Source: an uncultured Christensenella sp.
Lineage (GTDB): Bacteria; Bacillota; Clostridia; Christensenellales; Borkfalkiaceae
Length of the DNA stretch: 64,000 nt
Assembly (NCBI GenBank): GCA_910579525.1
Contig: CAJTUK010000005.1
Span: 135,133 to 199,132 of the forward strand
Reading direction: 5' to 3'
Shown here: piece after piece, positions 33,502-40,783 of the stretch
Position numbering within the stretch: the stretch's first letter is position 1
Layout: every line of letters begins with the position of its first letter
Made by a program: the position numbers and the translations under genes
Notes under the pieces: generated by a model
Databases searched by the model: none
What the model was told of the DNA's origin: nothing
Seen by the model: only the letters and a program-made list of their open reading frames with translations

Positions 33502-33705
33502 ATGAAATTCAATGAAAGTTTGAGGGAAATTCGCCGCCAAAGCGGAATGACGCAAAAAGACGTTTATACGCTTTTGCAGGTTTCGCCCAACTGTTACGCC
33601 TCGCGGGAGCAGGGCAGAACACAGCCCGATATCGAAAGCATAAAAAAACTCTGCATAATTTTCGACGTTTCTGCCGACTATCTTTTAGGACCGGAAGACA
33701 GATAA
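33502..33705 (+). CDS. Small XRE-family HTH transcriptional regulator
   Basis: The 67-residue protein is just a helix-turn-helix domain: FNESLREIRRQSGMTQKDVYTLLQVSPNCYASREQGRTQPDIESIKKLCIIFDVSADYLLG, where GMTQKDVYTLLQVSPNCYASREQGR is the recognition unit. It probably binds the GGGTAGT-type half-sites in its own promoter region and so represses itself; no other target is obvious. There is no Shine-Dalgarno site, and the best -10 nearly abuts the ATG. It is transcribed alone, between the giant helicase and the convergent dap genes. Confidence 0.88.
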   Translation: MKFNESLREIRRQSGMTQKDVYTLLQVSPNCYASREQGRTQPDIESIKKLCIIFDVSADYLLGPEDR

Positions 33706-33750
33706 AACGCGGGGCGCGCCCTTTCGGGCGCGCCCCGCGTTATCGTTTTA
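33706..33750. terminator. Bidirectional intrinsic terminator
   Basis: A long perfect stem, AACGCGGGGCGCGCCC pairing with GGGCGCGCCCCGCGTT around TTTC (33706-33741). It lies between the XRE gene and the convergent dapB, with T-rich flank on the plus strand and AAAA on the other. Confidence 0.9.
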
Positions 33751-33752
33751 AT

Positions 33753-34502
33753 TTAAAAATTCAGAACGTCGTTCATATCGTAGAGCCCCGCGGGTTTTCC
33801 GCAAATCCACTTTGCGGCTTTAACGGCGCCGGCGGCAAAAACTCTTTTAGATCTCGCCGAGTGGGACAGGGTGACTATTTCGTCCTCTCCCGCGAACATA
33901 ACCTCGTGTTCGCCCACTATGGTGCCTCCGCGCACGGCGTGTATTCCTATTTCTTTTCCGCGTTTTCCCACAATGCCCTGCCTGCCGTTAATATAATTCT
34001 TATGTCCGTCAAACGCTTCGTTCGCGCCCTCGGCAAGCATCAGCGCCGTGCCCGAAGGCGCGTCCGCTTTAAGATTGTGGTGTCTTTCTATAATCTCTAT
34101 ATCGAAGTTTTCGCCCAGCGTCTCCGCGGCTCTTTTAACAAGTTTGACCAAAAGGTTTATTCCCAAAGAAAAGTTTCCCGTCTTGAAAACGGCAGTCTTT
34201 TCAGAGGCGTCTTTTATCATCTTCAAATGCTCTTCGCCATATCCCGTAGCCGCAAGCACCACTGGTTTTTTGTTTTTAACCGCAAATTCGAGTTCACCCT
34301 TCAAAGCGGCGGGAGAAGAGAAGTCTATAATAACGTCTATTTCTTCCTTAACGTCGTTAAACGAGCTATATACGGGGGGCAATCCGTCGCAAGCGGCAAC
34401 GTCCACGCCGCAAACGGTCTCAATTTCGCCGTCGACGGCAACAAGTTCTGCAACGTTCTTGCCCATCTTGCCGTTTATTCCGCAAATAAGTGCCTTTATC
34501 AT
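33753..34502 (-). CDS. dapB: 4-hydroxy-tetrahydrodipicolinate reductase
   Basis: DapB reduces the DapA product to tetrahydrodipicolinate with NAD(P)H on the way to diaminopimelate and lysine. The 249-residue protein has the Rossmann motif CGINGKMGKNVAE, IDFSSPAAL, VLAATGYGEEH, the substrate motif ERHHNLKADAPSGTA (His-His-x-x-K) and the C-terminal HAVRGGTIVGEHEVMFAGEDE. It overlaps dapA by 4 nt and is the last gene of asd-dapA-dapB. Confidence 0.97.
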   Translation of the reverse strand: MIKALICGINGKMGKNVAELVAVDGEIETVCGVDVAACDGLPPVYSSFNDVKEEIDVIIDFSSPAALKGELEFAVKNKKPVVLAATGYGEEHLKMIKDASEKTAVFKTGNFSLGINLLVKLVKRAAETLGENFDIEIIERHHNLKADAPSGTALMLAEGANEAFDGHKNYINGRQGIVGKRGKEIGIHAVRGGTIVGEHEVMFAGEDEIVTLSHSARSKRVFAAGAVKAAKWICGKPAGLYDMNDVLNF

Positions 34503-35386
34503 ATGCCTTTCAACCCCGCTTTTTTAATTTCCCCCGCCAATATGGCTTTGTTTTGCTCTTCGAGCTCCGTCAGGGGCGCGCGCGGCGTTCCCGCGTCGAA
34601 GCCCAGCATATTGTATGCCGCTTTTATGGGTATGGGGTTAACTTCCAAAAAGCAGGCGTCCTCCAACGGTAACAAAAAGTCCTGCACGGCGTTCGCCTCG
34701 TCCAGCCTGTTTTCTTTAACCAGAGAATACATCTTTTTAACCAGTGCGGGCGCAATGTTCGAAGTAACCGAAATAAGCCCCGCCCCGCCTATGGCAAGCA
34801 TGGGCAGGTTCAAAAAGTCCTCGCCGGAATACAAATCCATTTTTCCGCGTATGCGCCGCATGGTTTCGCAAACCTGCGCCATGTTTCCGCTCGCCTCTTT
34901 TATTCCCGCCATGTTGGGAATATCCGCCAGCTTTTCGGCTGTTTCGGGCAAAATATTCACGGCCGTGCGCGAAGGCACGTTATAAGCTATAACGGGTATT
35001 TTCACGGCGTTGCAAATCGCCTTATAATATTCCAGAAGTCCCTTCTGCGTGCACTTGTTGTAGTAGGGGGTAACGGCGAGAATACCGTCCGCGCCCAACT
35101 TTTCCGCGCGGATAGAAGAGGCTACGGCCTTCGCCGTGTCGTTGCTGCCCGTACCGACTATTATTTTGATACGCCCCGCCGCATGCTTTACGGCGAATTT
35201 AATAACTTCTGTTTTTTCGTCCTCGGTCATGGTCGCGGGTTCGCCCGTGGTGCCTAAAATCACCAGAGCGTCCGTGCCGCCGTCTATCTGATAGTCAATC
35301 ATCTTCCCGAGTTCGGGCAGGTTTACGCCGCTCTCCGTAAAGGGCGTAATCATAGCGGTGAGTATGCCGTTACAAAAGTTTACCAT
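34499..35386 (-). CDS. dapA: 4-hydroxy-tetrahydrodipicolinate synthase
   Basis: DapA condenses aspartate semialdehyde with pyruvate. The 295-residue TIM-barrel protein has GILTAMITPFTESGVNLPELGKMIDYQI, LGTTGEPATMTEDE, VGTGSNDTAKAV, ILAVTPYYNK (catalytic Tyr), IPVIAYNVPSRTAVNI, and the Schiff-base Lys in MAGIKEASGN. Its start is 49 nt after the asd stop, and its end overlaps dapB. Confidence 0.97.
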   Translation of the reverse strand: MVNFCNGILTAMITPFTESGVNLPELGKMIDYQIDGGTDALVILGTTGEPATMTEDEKTEVIKFAVKHAAGRIKIIVGTGSNDTAKAVASSIRAEKLGADGILAVTPYYNKCTQKGLLEYYKAICNAVKIPVIAYNVPSRTAVNILPETAEKLADIPNMAGIKEASGNMAQVCETMRRIRGKMDLYSGEDFLNLPMLAIGGAGLISVTSNIAPALVKKMYSLVKENRLDEANAVQDFLLPLEDACFLEVNPIPIKAAYNMLGFDAGTPRAPLTELEEQNKAILAGEIKKAGLKGI

Positions 35387-35435
35387 AAAATTTTTACCTC
35401 ATACCATATTAAGCGTTTTCCGTGCGTTTGGTTCG

Positions 35436-36512
35436 TCAGCCGAAATATCCCTTTTTAGCCAGCAGTTCGGCAAGAAGCACCGCGCCGCCCGCCGCTCCGC
35501 GCAACGTATTGTGAGAAAAACCTATAAACTTCCAGTCAAACGCGTTGTCCTCGCGCAGTCTCCCCGCGCAAACCGCCATTCCGTTTTCGGTGCTGCGGTC
35601 GAGTTTGGGTTGCGGCCTGTCGTTTTCTTCGAAATAGTGAATAAATTTTTTGGGAGCGGAGGGGAGTCCCAAAATCTGCGGCTCGCCGTAAAATTCATTC
35701 CAAGCCTTTAAAATCTCATCTTTTTCGGGCTTGCGTTCGAATTTAACGAAGCACGCCGCCGTATGTCCGTCCGATACGGGCACGCGCAAACACTGCGCGG
35801 TAATCAAAGGAGCGGAGGCGGGCTTTATTTTTCCGTCCTTTACTTCGCCCCATATTTTCAAAGGCTCTTTTTCGCTCTTTTCTTCCTCGTCGCCTATAAA
35901 AGGAATAACGTTGTCGCATATCTCGGGCATAGTCTCAAACGTCTTGCCCGCGCCGGATATCGCCTGATATGTGCACACGGCGACTTCCTTTATTCCGAAC
36001 TTTTTCAAAGGGTGCAAAAGCGGTACGTAAGATTGAAGCGAACAGTTGCTCTTAACCGCAATAAATCCGCGTTTTGTGCCAAGTCTCTTTCTTTGCGCGT
36101 CTATGACCGAAAGGTGCTCGGCGTTCACTTCGGGGATAATCATAGGAACGTCGTCCGTAAAGCGGTGCGCGGAGTTGTTAGAAACTATCGGGCATTCGAG
36201 CTTTGCATACGCGTATTCGAGTTCCTTGATTTCGTCCTTTTTCATATTCACTGCGCAAAAACAAAAATCAACCTTTGCGGCAATTTCTTTCATATCCGCC
36301 GCCGCGTCAAAAACTACCTTATCGGCAAATTTTTCGGGCATGGGCGCATTCATATGCCATTTTTTAACGGCGTCTTTATATTTTTTTCCGGCAGAAGCCG
36401 CGCTTGCCGCAAGGCAAACGACCTCGAAAAGGGGGTGGTTTTCCAAAAGCAATAAAAACCTCTGTCCTACCATACCGGTGGCGCCGATAACTCCAACGTT
36501 ATATTTTTTCAT
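35436..36512 (-). CDS. asd: Aspartate-semialdehyde dehydrogenase (archaeal/fungal type)
   Basis: Asd makes aspartate semialdehyde, the branch point to lysine/DAP and to threonine/methionine. The 358-residue sequence has GVIGATGMVGQRFL, VDFCFCAVNM, PIVSNNSAHR, the active-site VKSNCSLQSYVPLLHPL (Cys), QAISGAGK and RVPVSDGHTA. Motif spacing and the P.I.GDEEEKSEKEPLKIWG segment are of the class typical of archaea and fungi, also seen in some Clostridia. AAGGAG precedes the ATG. It heads the asd-dapA-dapB operon and lies directly behind a lysine riboswitch and terminator. Confidence 0.95.
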   Translation of the reverse strand: MKKYNVGVIGATGMVGQRFLLLLENHPLFEVVCLAASAASAGKKYKDAVKKWHMNAPMPEKFADKVVFDAAADMKEIAAKVDFCFCAVNMKKDEIKELEYAYAKLECPIVSNNSAHRFTDDVPMIIPEVNAEHLSVIDAQRKRLGTKRGFIAVKSNCSLQSYVPLLHPLKKFGIKEVAVCTYQAISGAGKTFETMPEICDNVIPFIGDEEEKSEKEPLKIWGEVKDGKIKPASAPLITAQCLRVPVSDGHTAACFVKFERKPEKDEILKAWNEFYGEPQILGLPSAPKKFIHYFEENDRPQPKLDRSTENGMAVCAGRLREDNAFDWKFIGFSHNTLRGAAGGAVLLAELLAKKGYFG

Positions 36513-36569
36513 AAAAATCTCCTTTATAATTATGTTCCGTCACTCATCGCGCCGCTTTCACGCGTGTTT

Positions 36570-36603
36570 AAAGCAAAATAAAAAGACAGTGCGCCGCACT
36601 GCC
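36570..36603 (-). terminator. Riboswitch-associated intrinsic terminator
   Basis: On the minus strand, the stem GGCAGTGCG/CGCACTGTC (36603-36585) is followed by TTTTTATTTT. It lies between the lysine aptamer and asd and would be the expression platform. Confidence 0.8.
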
Positions 36604-36616
36604 GTAACAAACGTGG

Positions 36617-36791
36617 CAATTAGCGCGACACTCACAAGTGACAGTCGCAAAGGTCTTAACCCGTGCGCCCGACGCGGAACAAAGGCTCTTCCGAATCTCG
36701 GCGGAGGCGCCCTTTCGCCGCGTTTTTCTGCGGGATTGCCTTCAAATCCCTCAAACGCGGGTACTTTTGCCCGTCCGCTCCTCTAATTTGC
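36617..36791 (-). promoter_or_regulatory. Lysine riboswitch (L-box) of the asd-dapA-dapB operon
   Basis: Read on the minus strand from 36791: P1 5' strand AAATTAGAGGAGCG (36789-36776) pairs with CGCGCTAATT at 36627-36618. In order between them are AGAGG-GCG, the AAAAGTACC segment, GGCGAAAGGG, CCGCCGAGA and GCGACTGTCA, which follow the conserved blocks of the known L-box (AGAGGxGCG, AGAGTA, GGCxGAAAGG, GCCGAAG, GACTGTCA). Excess lysine should favour termination before asd. Confidence 0.82.
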
Positions 36792-36797
36792 ACGCCT

Positions 36798-36826
36798 ATG
36801 ATATCATAACGGGGTATAAAAGTAAA
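36798..36826 (-). promoter_or_regulatory. Promoter of the lysine riboswitch/asd operon
   Basis: On the minus strand: TTTACT (36826-36821), 17-nt spacer, TATCAT (36803-36798). Confidence 0.6.
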
Positions 36827-36878
36827 GGAATTTTCACTTTAATTTTTGCGTTAATTTCTTTTCGCCGTTTAAAACCGT

Positions 36879-36907
36879 TTGACAACCTTTCCGTTATATA
36901 GTAAAAT
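36879..36907 (+). promoter_or_regulatory. Promoter of the 814-residue surface protein gene
   Basis: Consensus TTGACA (36879-36884), 17-nt spacer, TAAAAT (36902-36907). A 14-nt palindrome, CGCGCATATGCGCG (36935-36948), lies in the leader. Confidence 0.8.
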
Positions 36908-36963
36908 AATCGGGTATAAACAAAATTATAATTCCGCGCATATGCGCGCAAACGGAAACAGAT

Positions 36964-39408
36964 ATGAAATCGGTTAAATCAAAATTAATCCCCATAATTT
37001 CCCTCGGCGCGGCGGCGGCAGTCGCCGTCGGCACGTTCTTCGGGCTCAACTTCGCCAAAGCGGAGCGTTCGGTAACGGTCAGCGGTTCCACCGTGTTCAC
37101 AACTGCGGCTAACGCCGAAATCTGGTCGCACGAGGTGGTCAAAACCCCCGCGGAGGGCGAACCCGCGGTAAACGACTACTACACGATGTTCGTTCTCAAA
37201 TCGGATAACGACACCATCAATTTCAGAAAGAACCTCGCCTACCAGTGGTATTACGACGCGTCTGAAAAACCCGCCGAAGACGCCGCTTCGGTCTCGCCCG
37301 AAAAGGAGGAAGGGCTCTTCAACACCACAATCGGCTTCGAAGCCAACGAAGATAACAAACTCGACTTCGAGCGCTTTATCATAACTTTCGAAAGCCAGCA
37401 ATATTCCCAAACCAAAGACGGCAAGAGCGTAAACTATATAATTTTCGCTCCCGCCGACAACGGAACCGATCTCAACGTCCTCATAACCGACGATAAGGAG
37501 GCGGAGTTCCCCGCTAATCCCCAAACGGTCGGCGCGGACAACATAAAAATAGAATTCACACAAAAGAACGACGGCGGCACGTTCGCCGTTCGGGTCGCAA
37601 CCGAAGGAAAATCCGCCACAGGCGAATTCAAAAACGTCGGCGGCACCTACGCGCGCTATTCTTCGTCCACCACGACTCCCGTAACCCCCATATCTTTCTC
37701 GGCGGAATTCCCCAAAGAGGAAGACGGAGAGGAGAACGAGGCGGTTTCCTACGCCAGAATGATTATGTACAGCCTCAACGGTCAGAGTTTCAAACTCAAA
37801 GAAGCTCCCTCCAAGGTAGAAAATCACTTCCGCAGCGGCGTAATCAGCGACGACACGCCCCCCGTGCTCTGCCTCGACAAAGGCGTAACGTTTATCGGTC
37901 ACAATAAAGAAATCAGCTTCAACTATACCGTTATCGACGTGGTAACTTCGTCGCCCAGTCTCGAAACTTCGTATTTCATGCTCACCAAAGATCAGGCGTC
38001 GAAAACGGATTTCAAAGCGGACGACTACAAGCAGGAAAAACTCTTCCGCATAGTAAAAGACAGCGACGACCAGAAAATGGACCCCCACGTCGGACACTAT
38101 ATCCCCGACCCCGACAAAGCCCTGCCCGAATACGACAAATCGGTATTCGATAAGGATATGGACGTAACCGCGGCGGTCAAAGTTCTTTTAAAACTCACCG
38201 ACACAACCTCCACGGGCGGCGAATCGACTTACGTAATGCTCGACTGGTACGTAGAGGACAAGTACTCGGTAACGGTCAACGGCAGCAAGTATATCGCGGT
38301 CGCAACCGATAAAGAGGGCGCTTATTACAGCCACACTCAAAAAACTTCTCCTTCAACCTCTGCCGACCCCGCAAAAGGTACTTCCGTTTTAACGGGCGAC
38401 TGGGAAAAGAAGGTGCGGGACTATCAGGCGGAAGTAGACAAAGCCGCGGCGGATTTAAAGGCGGGCAACAAAAACTATTTCTATCTTCCCTCTGCAAAAT
38501 CTCTCTTCGGCGACAACGCAACCGAATACGAAGACCTCATTTTCAATATTTATTATATAAGCGACAGCCGTCAGCAGGAATCCAACAAATCCTATAACGC
38601 GCTCTCGATACCCCTCAACAAAGACGGCAAGTACGTTTTCACCGTTTACGCTACCGACGCGCAGAGCAATAAAATGTACTACTTCGATAAGGACGGCAAA
38701 AAGCAAGAGTTCGGCACGGGCGAAATCTGGACGATGTACGACGACGAAGATCTTAAAGATTATCTCCCTTGGTTCGAGTTCACCGTAGCCACCACCGAAA
38801 TCTCAATCGAGGCTCCCAAAGAGCAGTCAACCGCATACGTGGGCAGTACGTTTACGCCCGACTCGTTCGAAATTAACGGCGTTTCCTACAACACCAACTA
38901 CAGCCTCTACGTTTTCGACAGCGAGCGCTATTACGCCGAGCATAAACAGACCCTGACTTACAGCGAGTTTATGGAAAAGAAAGACACTCTCCTGTCCGAC
39001 AGCGAAAACGGCAGAAAGTGGTTCACCTATATCTATCCCTCGTCCGGATTGCAAGAGGGCACCGACGTATACGAAAAGTATAACGACTATCAGTGGAACA
39101 ATTCCTCGCTCTCGTTCGTTCCGCAGGACGAAAACACCTATTACTTAATCAAGTGCGAAGTAACCGGCAAGGGTAACAGCGGTTCGCAAAAAGCGGAAGC
39201 ATATATGGGTATAGCCTCCGCGCCCAAGGTTGCCGCTCTCGAAGGTGAAGACACGTGGGTTCAGGATAATATGGTCTCCATAATTCTCCTTTGCATAGCC
39301 GGCGCTTCGCTTGTGGGAATAATTCTCCTGCTCGTAATCAAACCCAAAAACAAGGGCGATTTGGACGAAATCGAAACTTCCAAACCCAAAAAGAGCAAAA
39401 AACAATAA
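36964..39408 (+). CDS. Large surface protein with N- and C-terminal membrane anchors
   Basis: The 814-residue protein has an N-terminal signal/anchor helix (residues about 9-28, LIPIISLGAAAAVAVGTFFG) and a long, Asp/Lys/Tyr-rich, beta-type extracellular region. A C-terminal membrane helix (about 770-793, MVSIILLCIAGASLVGIILL) is followed by a Lys-rich tail (KPKKSKKQ). This is the topology of a wall-proximal type I surface protein. It has no sortase motif, no Cys, and no domain I recognise. The ATG has only a weak Shine-Dalgarno site (GGAAACAG). The gene is monocistronic, behind one of the strongest promoters of the window, which suggests an abundant product. Confidence 0.75.
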   Translation: MKSVKSKLIPIISLGAAAAVAVGTFFGLNFAKAERSVTVSGSTVFTTAANAEIWSHEVVKTPAEGEPAVNDYYTMFVLKSDNDTINFRKNLAYQWYYDASEKPAEDAASVSPEKEEGLFNTTIGFEANEDNKLDFERFIITFESQQYSQTKDGKSVNYIIFAPADNGTDLNVLITDDKEAEFPANPQTVGADNIKIEFTQKNDGGTFAVRVATEGKSATGEFKNVGGTYARYSSSTTTPVTPISFSAEFPKEEDGEENEAVSYARMIMYSLNGQSFKLKEAPSKVENHFRSGVISDDTPPVLCLDKGVTFIGHNKEISFNYTVIDVVTSSPSLETSYFMLTKDQASKTDFKADDYKQEKLFRIVKDSDDQKMDPHVGHYIPDPDKALPEYDKSVFDKDMDVTAAVKVLLKLTDTTSTGGESTYVMLDWYVEDKYSVTVNGSKYIAVATDKEGAYYSHTQKTSPSTSADPAKGTSVLTGDWEKKVRDYQAEVDKAAADLKAGNKNYFYLPSAKSLFGDNATEYEDLIFNIYYISDSRQQESNKSYNALSIPLNKDGKYVFTVYATDAQSNKMYYFDKDGKKQEFGTGEIWTMYDDEDLKDYLPWFEFTVATTEISIEAPKEQSTAYVGSTFTPDSFEINGVSYNTNYSLYVFDSERYYAEHKQTLTYSEFMEKKDTLLSDSENGRKWFTYIYPSSGLQEGTDVYEKYNDYQWNNSSLSFVPQDENTYYLIKCEVTGKGNSGSQKAEAYMGIASAPKVAALEGEDTWVQDNMVSIILLCIAGASLVGIILLLVIKPKNKGDLDEIETSKPKKSKKQ

Positions 39409-39420
39409 TCTATAAAGCAA

Positions 39421-39454
39421 AATACCGCGGCTTACCGCATTCCCCATAAGGAAT
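39421..39454 (-). repeat. Left inverted-repeat end of the GNAT cassette
   Basis: On the minus strand it reads ATTCCTTATGGGGAAT then GCGGTAAGCCGCGGTATTTT, matching the right end at 40210-40247 (ATTCCCTATGGGAA, then CCGCGG...CCGCGGTATTTT). The two ends are inverted relative to each other, about 800 nt apart. Confidence 0.55.
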
Positions 39455-39480
39455 TTAATAGAGCGCAAATAAAAAGATTT

Positions 39481-39505
39481 AGGCATAGCGTTAAGCTGTG
39501 CCTTT
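39481..39505 (+). terminator. Conserved hairpin upstream of the GNAT cassette gene
   Basis: AGGCATAGC/GCTGTGCCT stem followed by TTTT. The matching hairpin at 63593 has paired base changes that keep the stem. Confidence 0.7.
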
Positions 39506-39649
39506 TTCGTGGGCGAATTAAGCTGCTTGTAGCCAATTGAGATATAGATATGCTTTATATAACCCGCAAAATTCAATGGGTTGCGCTCTTTTATTTTTCG
39601 TGATATAATGATTGTACGATAAACAGTAATTTAGCGGAGCAAATAGGCT

Positions 39650-40102
39650 ATGAGATTTGAATACACAGATGGTTGTAATAAAGATTTTGTTGAGTTATGC
39701 CATGAATTAGATAAGTTTTTAAATGAACTTGTAGGCGGAGAAGAAAATAGAGCCGAATACATTCAGTATAACAAATTGGAAGATATACATAATGTAGTAA
39801 TTGCCTATGATGGAAATGTGCCCGTAGGTAGTGCAAGTTTTAAGAAATATGATGATGAAAATGCCGAGGTAAAGCGTGTATTTGTAAAAGAAAAATACCG
39901 TAGACGTGGAATATCGTATAACCTTATGAAAATGCTTGAAGAACGAGCAAGCGAAAAAGGATATAAGTATTTTATATTAGAGTCTGGCGAGCCGCTTGTA
40001 GCGGCAATGGCTTTATATAGGAAAATTGGTTATAAAGTTATACCTAATTATGGGCAATACGCTGATATGGAAGATTCTGTCTGTATGAAAAAGGAACTTT
40101 AA
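39650..40102 (+). CDS. GNAT family N-acetyltransferase, AT-rich cassette gene
   Basis: The 150-residue GNAT protein has the core VVIAYDGNVPVGSASFKKYD, then AEVKRVFVKEKYRRRGISYNLMKMLEERA with the RRRGIS acetyl-CoA loop, and YFILESGEPLVAAMALYRKIGYKVIPNYGQYADM, whose ending is common among uncharacterised Firmicutes acetyltransferases. Codon use (AGA, TTA, ATA, AAA) and low GC set it apart from the neighbours, which prefer CGC, CTC and AAC, so recent transfer is likely. It is flanked by inverted repeats, and its promoter region is nearly repeated before the GNAT gene at 63782. Substrate unknown. The GGAG-like site before the ATG is weak. Confidence 0.85.
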   Translation: MRFEYTDGCNKDFVELCHELDKFLNELVGGEENRAEYIQYNKLEDIHNVVIAYDGNVPVGSASFKKYDDENAEVKRVFVKEKYRRRGISYNLMKMLEERASEKGYKYFILESGEPLVAAMALYRKIGYKVIPNYGQYADMEDSVCMKKEL

Positions 40103-40134
40103 ATTTCAATTTATCTTTCTAAATAGTTTGTAGT

Positions 40135-40169
40135 AAAAGGCTCTCGAACGAAATGTCCGAGAGCCTTTT
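40135..40169 (+). terminator. Intrinsic terminator of the GNAT gene
   Basis: GGCTCTCG/CGAGAGCC stem with an 11-nt loop, then TTTTG. Confidence 0.85.
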
Positions 40170-40208
40170 GTCATCGCTTGAAAGTGCAACTCTTAAAAAT
40201 TTAGTTTT

Positions 40209-40250
40209 TATTCCCTATGGGAACCGCGGATTTGTCCGCGGTATTTTTTA
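40209..40250 (+). repeat. Right end of the GNAT cassette: double hairpin with T-tract
   Basis: TTCCC-tat-GGGAA (40211-40223) abuts CCGCGGA-tttg-TCCGCGG (40224-40241-type stem), followed by TATTTTTT. It is an inverted copy of 39421-39454 and also has terminator form. Confidence 0.6.
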
Positions 40251-40298
40251 TGCCTTTTCGCTCGGAAGGGCTTTTTTTAAAAATTTTTCTAAAAACGC

Positions 40299-40327
40299 TT
40301 GACATCTTCCGCGCCCCGTAGTAATAT
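40299..40327 (+). promoter_or_regulatory. Promoter of the arsR-type/P-type ATPase operon
   Basis: Consensus TTGACA (40299-40304), 17-nt spacer, TAATAT (40322-40327). Confidence 0.8.
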
Positions 40328-40336
40328 CTTATTATC

Positions 40337-40356
40337 ATATGAATATATATTCATAT
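40337..40356 (+). promoter_or_regulatory. ArsR/SmtB-type operator
   Basis: The perfect 20-nt palindrome ATATGAATATATATTCATAT lies at the expected transcription start. It carries the TGAA...TTCA arms known for SmtB/CzrA/CadC-family operators. Confidence 0.8.
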
Positions 40357-40432
40357 TAAACACTCCCTGATTTTCACCCGCATTGTCTTTTTTACAACAG
40401 CGGTAAATCACTAAAATAAAAAGGAGACAGCC

Positions 40433-40783
40433 ATGCACGACTGCGAAGAAAAAATATTACACGAAGCAAGGATAAAATCCGCACTCGAAAACATGCCTTC
40501 GGAAGAAGAAACTCAAATTTTATGCGCAAGGTTCAAAGCGCTTTCAGAGCCTTCGCGCCTCAAAATACTGCTCGCACTGCAAAGCGGCGAGCTGTGCGTC
40601 GAGCACGTAACGCAGGCGGTCGGCGGCAACCAGAGCGCCGTTTCTCACCAGCTTAAAACTTTAAAAGACAACAAAATAGTAAAGTGCCGCCGTAGCGGAA
40701 AAAAAATCCTGTATTCCATTTCCGACGGGCACGTATCCGCAATGATAGAACTTTCAAAGGAGCACCTCAACTGCAATGAATAG
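40433..40783 (+). CDS. ArsR/SmtB-family metal-sensing repressor
   Basis: The 116-residue winged-helix protein has FKALSEPSRLKILLALQSGELCVEHV and the recognition helix GGNQSAVSHQLKTLKDNKIVKCRRSGKKILYSI. The C-terminal alpha-5 helix holds Asp, His at +2 and His at +13 (DGH...EHL), matching three of the four zinc ligands of SmtB/CzrA-type sensors; the fourth position (+16) is Cys. The CadC-type pair of Cys in the alpha-3 helix is reduced to one (ELCVEH). It should therefore sense zinc, cobalt or cadmium through alpha-5 and release the operator at 40337. It overlaps the ATPase gene by 8 nt. Confidence 0.92.
   Translation: MHDCEEKILHEARIKSALENMPSEEETQILCARFKALSEPSRLKILLALQSGELCVEHVTQAVGGNQSAVSHQLKTLKDNKIVKCRRSGKKILYSISDGHVSAMIELSKEHLNCNE

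Noticed and set aside
33861..34985. 374-codon plus-strand open frame across dapB and dapA
   Set aside because: dapA and dapB carry all family motifs on the minus strand with coupled starts.
36985..38097. 370-codon minus-strand open frame opposite the surface protein gene
   Set aside because: The plus-strand gene has signal, anchor and promoter; the reverse frame lacks a start site and is Val/Gly/Arg-rich shadow sequence.
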